Positions 1 through 3,456 of a DNA stretch of 7,787 bases are shown piece by piece. Position numbers and translations under genes: made by a program. The stretch is from the NCBI GenBank assembly GCA_937902275.1, contig CALFNW010000073.1:1-7787 (forward strand), in the 5' to 3' direction. The number at the start of each line of letters is the position of its first letter. Position 1 is the stretch's first letter. Under the pieces are notes generated by a model. The model did not search any database and was not told where the DNA came from. It saw nothing but the letters and a program-made list of their open reading frames with translations. This DNA comes from UBA4717 sp002404395 (GTDB lineage Bacteria > Bacillota > Clostridia > Oscillospirales > CAG-272).

Positions 1-99
1 GGGTGAAACTCCCGTGAGATTGCAGCTAACAATCGTCTGATTAAAGCTCTCTTTTGTAATTTACCAACTTTTGCTCATTTTTACGAAAGGGGGTATTTT
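1..99 (+). other. Non-coding leader of xis, possibly with the last codons of an upstream ICE gene
   Basis: Only one rightward frame is open here: 12 codons ending in a TGA at 38-40. They could be the C-terminus of an upstream ICE gene, but this is too short to identify. The remaining bases to position 99 carry no gene; they contain the xis ribosome binding site AAAGGGGG at 86-93, six bases before the ATG. I see no clear sigma-A promoter in this stretch. Confidence 0.35.
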
Positions 100-303
100 A
101 TGAGCAATTTCGATGTGCCTATTTGGGAAAAATACACGCTTACGATTGAAGAAGCGTCTAAATATTTTCGTATCGGTGAAAACAAGCTGCGGAAACTGGC
201 AGAGGAAAATCCTACATCAAACTGGGTACTTCTCAACGGCAATCGCTTACAGATAAAACGTAAACAGTTTGAAAAAGTCATTGATACTTTGGACACCATA
301 TAG
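100..303 (+). CDS. xis: Excisionase (Xis), Tn916 family
   Basis: This 67-residue basic protein is the recombination directionality factor of the element. With the integrase encoded just downstream it bends the ends and promotes excision. The sequence is immediately recognisable as the Tn916 excisionase family: a winged-helix DNA-binding fold with the helical segment LTIEEASKYFRIGENKLRKL (residues 14-33), then the strand–wing region around NGNRLQIKRKQFEK (residues 46-59). The length matches the family. The ATG at 100 has a purine-rich SD (AAAGGGGG) at a good distance. The gene lies 79 bases upstream of int on the same strand, the usual arrangement. No defect is seen. The family is established; activity here is inferred. 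Confidence 0.95.
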   Translation: MSNFDVPIWEKYTLTIEEASKYFRIGENKLRKLAEENPTSNWVLLNGNRLQIKRKQFEKVIDTLDTI

Positions 304-309
304 ATTTTT

Positions 310-371
310 GAGCCTTGACTATGCTATAATATTTACAGGCATATCAAGGCTCTTTCCGTCATGGAAAGGAG
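310..371 (+). promoter_or_regulatory. Paired hairpins in the xis–int gap, the second overlapping the int ribosome binding site
   Basis: The first inverted repeat has arms GAGCCTTGA (310-318) and TCAAGGCTC (344-352), perfectly complementary over 9 bp. Four further pairs (ATGC 321-324 with GCAT 339-342) extend it past a small bulge. The second has arms CTTTCC (352-357) and GGAAAG (363-368), a 6-bp stem with a 5-base loop. Its right arm overlaps the int Shine-Dalgarno AAAGGAG (365-371), so it could limit Int translation. The SD is 11 bases from the int ATG at 383, which is long. A 10-codon out-of-frame ORF starting at ATG 373 and ending at TAA 403-405 overlaps the int start. The structure is read directly; the regulatory role is inference. 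Confidence 0.5.
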
Positions 372-382
372 CATGACGCAAA

Positions 383-1576
383 ATGTCACAGAAAAGACGC
401 GATAATAAAAACCGTATCTTACGGACAGGTGAGAGCCAGAGAAAAGACGGGAGATATGCTTACAAATATACAGATACCTTTGGAAAACCGCAGTTTGTTT
501 ATGCTTGGAAGTTAGTACCGACCGATAAGACCCCGGCAGGAAAACGTGAGGATATTTCACTCCGCGAAAAAGAGAAAGAAATCCAGAAAGACCTTGACGA
601 CGGGATTGACCCTATCGGAAAGAAAATGACGGTCTGCCAGCTCTACGCAAAGCAGATACGCCACCGGGCAAATGTACGGCATGGTACGAAACAAGGGCGC
701 AAACAGCTCATGCGGATTTTGGAAGAAGATAGTTTAGGTGGCTGCCCTATTGAAAACGTGAAGCTGTCCGACGCGAAAGAATGGGCTTTACGCATGAAAG
801 AGAAAGGCTATTCTTTCAAGACTATCAATAACCACAAGCGTTCCTTAAAGGCTGCCTTTTACACAGCTATACAGGACGATTGTATCCGCAAAAATCCGTT
901 TGACTTTCAGCTTAACACTGTCATTGAAGATGATACAGAACCAAAGGTGCCATTATCCCCAACGCAGGAAGCGTCTTTCCTATCCTTTATAGCAGATGAT
1001 AAAGTCTATCGGAAATATTACGACGAAATCATTATACTGTTAGGGACAGGGCTTCGCATTTCTGAACTCTGCGGACTGACCGACAAAGACATTGATTTTG
1101 AGAATAAGTTAATCAATGTAGACCACCAACTGCTGAAAGTTTCCGGCGTTGGGTATCACATTGAAGTACCGAAAACGAAAAGTGGTGTCCGGCAAATCCC
1201 TATGAGTACAAAGGTATGTGAAGCGTTTAGGCGGGTGCTGCAAGAACGCAAGCGTACAACACCGTTAATTATCGACGGGTACAGCGGATTTATTTTCCTT
1301 AATCGAAACGGGCTGCCGAAAGTGGCTGTCAATTATGATAGTATGTTCCGTGGACTTGTGAAGAAGTACAACAAGTGCCATGAGGTAGCGTTACCGAAAG
1401 TCACCACGCCGCACACCTTACGTCATACGTTCTGTACCAACTTAGCAAACGCCGGAATGAACCCGAAAGCATTACAGTACATCATGGGACATTCCAACAT
1501 CACAATGACGCTGAACTATTACGCTCATGCGACCTCTGACAGCGCGGTTGCTGAAATGGAACGGTTGATTGCATAG
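383..1576 (+). CDS. int: Tyrosine-recombinase integrase, Tn916/Tn1549 family
   Basis: This 397-residue site-specific recombinase cuts and joins the ends of the conjugative element during excision and integration through a covalent phosphotyrosine. Domains in order: an N-terminal arm-binding domain (about residues 1-75, basic, starting MSQKRRDNKNRILRTGESQR), a core-binding SAM-like domain (about 82-180) and a C-terminal catalytic domain (about 190-390). The catalytic residues are visible: R225 in TGLRISE, K264 or K266 in PKTKSGVR, H344 and R347 in HTLRHTF, H370 in IMGHSNI, and the nucleophile Y379 in TLNYYAHA, nine residues after H370 as is usual. Length and motifs match intact family members (about 397-405 residues), so it is probably active. 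It follows xis by 79 bases and ends 175 bases before the estimated element end. The N-terminus matches the family, supporting the ATG at 383. Confidence 0.97.
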   Translation: MSQKRRDNKNRILRTGESQRKDGRYAYKYTDTFGKPQFVYAWKLVPTDKTPAGKREDISLREKEKEIQKDLDDGIDPIGKKMTVCQLYAKQIRHRANVRHGTKQGRKQLMRILEEDSLGGCPIENVKLSDAKEWALRMKEKGYSFKTINNHKRSLKAAFYTAIQDDCIRKNPFDFQLNTVIEDDTEPKVPLSPTQEASFLSFIADDKVYRKYYDEIIILLGTGLRISELCGLTDKDIDFENKLINVDHQLLKVSGVGYHIEVPKTKSGVRQIPMSTKVCEAFRRVLQERKRTTPLIIDGYSGFIFLNRNGLPKVAVNYDSMFRGLVKKYNKCHEVALPKVTTPHTLRHTFCTNLANAGMNPKALQYIMGHSNITMTLNYYAHATSDSAVAEMERLIA

Positions 1577-1612
1577 GTAGTAAATAGCGATTTTACTACT
1601 TTCCTTACTACC
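1576..1612. repeat. Three GTAGTAA-type sites, candidate Int arm-binding (DR2-like) sequences
   Basis: Overlapping the int stop codon are GGTAGTAAAT (1576-1585), its inverted counterpart TTTACTAC (1592-1599) and a third inverted copy CCTTACTACC (1603-1612). The first two make an 8-bp palindrome with a 7-base loop. The DNA site bound by the N-terminal domain of Tn916 Int contains the same GTAGTAAA core, as I recall from the structural work, so these are likely arm-type sites of the right end. The palindrome may also form a weak hairpin in the int transcript. Confidence 0.55.
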
Positions 1613-1646
1613 TTTGAGCAGGAAAACATGAGGGGAAATGAGAACA

Positions 1647-1727
1647 TTTAAGAACTTCTCCCGTAAAGCAAAATGCCGAAAAGCCTTGAAACATAAGGCT
1701 TTAACGGCATTTAAGAATTTTTAAGAA
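1647..1727 (+). repeat. Three TTTAAGAA direct repeats near the ICE terminus
   Basis: The octamer TTTAAGAA occurs at 1647-1654, 1710-1717 and 1720-1727. The last two are spaced by 10 bp, one helical turn, and sit next to the terminal AT-rich sequence. Such phased repeats could be binding sites for Xis or Int. They are AT-rich, so chance is possible. Confidence 0.35.
1671..1722 (+). terminator. Long hairpin after int, probable rho-independent terminator
   Basis: Arms AAATGCCG (1671-1678) with CGGCATTT (1705-1712), and inside them AAAGCCTT (1680-1687) with AAGGCTTT (1695-1702), give a stem of 16 pairs with a small asymmetric bulge and a 7-base loop. The U-tract is not ideal: the stem ends in TTT, and TTTTT follows at 1718-1722 after AAGAA. 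The position between int and the element end suits a terminator that insulates host DNA from ICE transcription. The 3' half could also act on the opposite strand. Confidence 0.6.
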
Positions 1728-1801
1728 GATAGTCAATTTTTATATATAGATTTATAGAAAATATTTTATCAAATCAGAAGCAGGAATCTTAACTTTTTGG
1801 G

Positions 1802-1935
1802 GCAAAAATTTTTTCCCACGAAAGAAACAGGTTTGACACCCCTCAAAGCCGCATGGTTACTGGGTTCGTTGAGGTTTTCGTGGGAAAAGATAATTTTTGA
1901 GCAAAATTTTTGATTTTTCCCACGAATTTCCCACG
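1802..1935. repeat. Cluster of CCCACG-containing direct and inverted repeats, possible recombinase att remnant
   Basis: A motif of the form GCAAAAATTTTTTCCCACGA occurs forward from 1802, as an inverted copy at 1876-1902 (CGTGGGAAAA followed by AATTTTTGAGC), and forward again at 1901-1926 with a three-base insertion. A further TTTCCCACG follows at 1927-1935, 11 bp after the previous copy. CCCTCAA (1840-1846) and TTGAGG (1869-1874) sit inside the large palindrome. No gene is readable on either strand. The pattern of short phased repeats around a palindrome resembles arm-type sites at the ends of tyrosine-recombinase elements. It lies just outside the ICE end, so it may be a second element's scar or a pre-existing insertion hotspot. 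The repeats are seen directly; the role is inferred. Confidence 0.55.
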
Positions 1936-1963
1936 TAAGAATTAAGTACAAATAAATACAGAA

Positions 1964-1997
1964 AAACACGATTAACGCAAATTGGTTAATCGTGTTT
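1964..1997 (-). terminator. 13-bp perfect hairpin, probable terminator of the perR–rbr operon
   Basis: Arms AAACACGATTAAC (1964-1976) and GTTAATCGTGTTT (1985-1997) are perfectly complementary around an 8-base loop. On the minus strand the stem runs straight into TTTTTCTGTATTTATTTG, a U-rich tail; on the plus strand it is followed by CAAGACC. It is therefore best read as a terminator for leftward transcription from the rubrerythrin gene, whose stop is about 75 bases upstream in that direction. Confidence 0.65.
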
Positions 1998-2073
1998 CAA
2001 GACCAAGTAGCTAAAAAGCCTTATTTCAAGCCATTCTCGGATTATATTTAATCGGAACTAATTGTATTTATTT

Positions 2074-2625
2074 TTAACCAAAATATCTCTTCAAAAGTCC
2101 CTCAAAGCCTTTTCCGTGTCTTGCCTCGTCCTTTGCCATCTCATGAACGGTATCATGAATAGCGTCGTATCCAAGCTCTTTCGCACGCTTTGCAAGCTCA
2201 AACTTGCCTGCCGTCGCGCCGCACTCGGCTTCGCTTCTGAGCTCAAGATTCTTTTTGGTCGAGGGAGTTACAACCTCACCGAGCAACTCGGCAAATTTTG
2301 CCGCGTGTTCTGCTTCTTCAAGCGCTGCCTGAAGATAGAACGCGCCGACTTCGGGATAGCCCTCTCTGATCGCCTGACGGCTCATTGCAATATACATACC
2401 GACTTCGGTGCACTCGCCCTCAAAGTTTGCCTTGAGACCGTTGTACACTTCTTCGTCGATCTTATCCTTTGCACCGACTCCGATGACGTGCTCGCAAACA
2501 AAGGTGAGCGAATCATCCTTCATCTCGGTAAATCTTGAGCCGGGCACGCCGCACTGAGGACATTTTTCCGGAGGATTGTCGCCTTCATGAACATAACCGC
2601 AAACAGGACATACATACTTTTTCAT
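2074..2625 (-). CDS. rbr: Reverse rubrerythrin (N-terminal rubredoxin, C-terminal diiron domain)
   Basis: This 183-residue protein reduces hydrogen peroxide, and in related clostridia oxygen, to water in the cytoplasm with electrons passed through rubredoxin-type iron. Domain order is reversed relative to classical rubrerythrin: a rubredoxin-like Fe(SCys)4 site comes first (CPVCG at 6-10, CPQCG at 22-26), then a four-helix ferritin-like domain. Probable diiron ligands are E71 in EGECTEVGMY, E104 and H107 in EEAEH, E134 near SEAECGA, and E167 and H170 in DEARHG. Length fits the reverse-rubrerythrin family. The ATG at 2625 follows AAAAAGGAG with 7 bases between. It starts 26 bases after the perR stop with no promoter in the gap, so the two are probably co-transcribed. 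In Clostridium acetobutylicum, PerR represses reverse rubrerythrins; similar control here is inferred from the operon. Confidence 0.95.
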   Translation of the reverse strand: MKKYVCPVCGYVHEGDNPPEKCPQCGVPGSRFTEMKDDSLTFVCEHVIGVGAKDKIDEEVYNGLKANFEGECTEVGMYIAMSRQAIREGYPEVGAFYLQAALEEAEHAAKFAELLGEVVTPSTKKNLELRSEAECGATAGKFELAKRAKELGYDAIHDTVHEMAKDEARHGKGFEGLLKRYFG

Positions 2626-2651
2626 AACTTTTCTCCTTTTTAACTATAAAC

Positions 2652-3035
2652 TCATTTACAATCACGGCACTTGCCGTAGAACACGAACGAATGAGAGTCT
2701 ATCCTGACTCCGTACTTTTCCTCAAGTATACGGTCCGATCCGTCAAGCTCATCCCTGCCGAGGTCGATCAGCCGCTTACAGGAAGTACACAAAAAGTGAT
2801 AATGGTCAAAGGTCTGCGCATCGTAATGCACCGTGCCGTCGCCTACGTCGAGCCTTATCGCTTCCTTATTATCGCAAAGCACGCCGAGGTTACGGTAGAC
2901 CGTTGCAAGGCTGATTTTGGGATATTCGCGTCTGAGCTCGGCATGAAGCCATTCGGCACTCGGATGGCAGGTTACGCTCTTTAATAATGCAAGCAGCGCA
3001 TCTCTCTGTTTTGAATGCTTTAACTCGTGGCTCAT
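2652..3035 (-). CDS. perR: Fur-family peroxide-responsive repressor, PerR type
   Basis: This 127-residue metal-dependent repressor senses peroxide by oxidation of metal-binding histidines and then leaves DNA. It has an N-terminal winged helix (about residues 1-70, recognition region ISLATVYRNLGVL) and a C-terminal dimerisation domain. Every ligand of Bacillus subtilis PerR is present at a constant offset of 13 residues: regulatory-metal ligands H24, D72, H78, H80 and D91, and structural zinc cysteines C83, C86, C123 and C126. D91, where Fur-type iron sensors usually have Glu, argues for PerR rather than Fur or Zur. The chain is short at the N-terminus compared with B. subtilis. The ATG at 3035 is preceded by TTTGGAGAAG. 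It is the first gene of a two-gene operon with rubrerythrin, and a perfect palindromic operator lies in its leader, implying autoregulation. Confidence 0.93.
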   Translation of the reverse strand: MSHELKHSKQRDALLALLKSVTCHPSAEWLHAELRREYPKISLATVYRNLGVLCDNKEAIRLDVGDGTVHYDAQTFDHYHFLCTSCKRLIDLGRDELDGSDRILEEKYGVRIDSHSFVFYGKCRDCK

Positions 3036-3049
3036 ATCTTCTCCAAATC

Positions 3050-3068
3050 AATAATGATTATCATTATT
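3050..3068. promoter_or_regulatory. Perfect 19-bp Fur/PerR box in the perR leader
   Basis: AATAATGATTATCATTATT is an exact 9-1-9 palindrome. It differs from the classical Fur consensus GATAATGATNATCATTATC only at the two outermost bases. It lies about 8 to 26 bases downstream of the expected transcription start of perR and 15 bases before its ATG. Binding there would block leftward transcription of perR and rbr. Confidence 0.88.
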
Positions 3069-3082
3069 ACTTTTGTGAGTTC

Positions 3083-3111
3083 ATTATAGCATGCCGAAAG
3101 AAGTTTGTCAA
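3083..3111 (-). promoter_or_regulatory. Sigma-A consensus promoter of perR–rbr
   Basis: On the minus strand, TTGACA (3111-3106) is separated by exactly 17 bases from TATAAT (3088-3083). Both hexamers are perfect consensus, so this should be a strong promoter held down by the operator just downstream. The expected start is near 3076. Confidence 0.88.
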
Positions 3112-3158
3112 TAGTTTTTTGAAATTATTTTTCGGGTCCGGTGCTTTACAGTATAAAT

Positions 3159-3177
3159 AATAATGATGATTTTCATT
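3159..3177. promoter_or_regulatory. Second, degenerate Fur/PerR-like site
   Basis: AATAATGATGATTTTCATT matches the Fur consensus at 13 of 18 informative positions. The left half is identical to that of the perfect box and the right half is degraded; the centre lies 109 bp from the centre of the perfect box. A TATAAA (3152-3157) ends one base before it on the plus strand, but I see no good -35 for it. The site could help PerR at the perR promoter or control rightward transcription. Confidence 0.4.
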
Positions 3178-3191
3178 TTCAAAAATTTCGA

Positions 3192-3280
3192 CTCCGCCTC
3201 ACGACAGGATATGTTATTTTTTTGTTCACAAATTGATGTTCTGCGTGCAATATAGCTGCATAAATGCGGAGACATATCCT
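3192..3280 (+). other. Two crossing inverted repeats upstream of the SLH gene, possible structured RNA
   Basis: CTCCGC (3192-3197) can pair with GCGGAG (3266-3271), and AGGATATG (3206-3213) can pair with CATATCCT (3273-3280). The order of the arms means the two helices cross, which is a pseudoknot topology if this stretch is transcribed. It lies upstream of the assigned SLH-gene promoter, so it would need its own transcript. The surrounding 3112-3348 holds no convincing gene. Alternatively these are overlapping protein-binding palindromes, or chance. Confidence 0.3.
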
Positions 3281-3348
3281 TAAAAATCCAAAAAATATAA
3301 CATAGTTTTAACAACCCTGACAACTCACTTACAAAGCCGTGTTTTCAA

Positions 3349-3377
3349 TTGCGAAGTATACCGATGCGTGTTATGAT
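3349..3377 (+). promoter_or_regulatory. Probable promoter of the SLH protein gene
   Basis: TTGCGA (3349-3354), a 17-base spacer and TATGAT (3372-3377) form a reasonable sigma-A promoter with an expected start near 3384. That gives a leader of about 70 bases before the ATG at 3457. It also shows that the open frame extending back to 3349 is leader rather than coding sequence. Confidence 0.5.
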
Positions 3378-3456
3378 GTTAGGGCAGGAACGAAAGACGG
3401 CAAAAACCGAGCCGCGCTTCGATTCCTCAATATTATTTCACGGAGGAAGAATTTTG

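Larger units (their letters stand above)
1..1750 (+). mobile_element. Right end of a Tn916/Tn1549-family integrative conjugative element
   Basis: The xis–int gene pair, in this order and spacing, is the recombination module at one end of Tn916-family conjugative transposons, with int next to the terminus. Only this end is present; the conjugation genes would lie to the left of the window. After int come candidate integrase-binding repeats, a long hairpin and a very AT-rich stretch (about 1733-1765), the kind of T-run/A-run sequence these elements end and insert in. The exact last base cannot be fixed without the empty site, so the boundary at about 1750 is an estimate of plus or minus 15 bases. 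The protein sequences look closer to Tn1549-type than to Tn916 itself, from memory of the family. Confidence 0.85.

Noticed and set aside
317..327. TTGACT and TATAAT in the xis–int gap as an int promoter
   Set aside because: The hexamers are only 4 bases apart, which cannot work as a sigma-A promoter; no suitable -35 is found for the TATAAT.
1844..1875. tRNA-like TGGGTTCG motif in the repeat region
   Set aside because: No cloverleaf can be drawn around it: acceptor and anticodon stems are missing.
1769..1969. 66-codon leftward ORF over the repeat cluster
   Set aside because: It is built from the AT-rich inverted repeats, has no SD, unusual composition, and is better explained as non-coding repeat sequence.
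2014..2030. AAAGCCTTATTTCAAGC, similar to the hairpin sequence after int (1680-1702) read on the other strand
   Set aside because: The resemblance is short, and the segment does not form a stem of its own, so I do not claim an att core duplication.
1950..2073. 11-bp inverted repeat AAATAAATACA (1950-1960) and TGTATTTATTT (2063-2073)
   Set aside because: Perfect but made only of low-complexity AT-rich sequence, and one arm is at the rbr stop; not strong enough to call element ends.
2062..2538. 158-codon rightward ORF opposite rubrerythrin
   Set aside because: It is the antisense shadow of a clearly identified gene with conserved metal-binding motifs, and has no family features.
3108..3323. 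71-codon leftward ORF between perR and the SLH gene
   Set aside because: It covers the perR -35 box, the operator-like site and AT-rich spacer, and has no SD or recognisable protein character.
3349..3456. N-terminal extension of the SLH protein by 36 residues from a TTG
   Set aside because: It would put coding sequence on the promoter and before a perfect signal peptide; the ATG at 3457 has a good SD.
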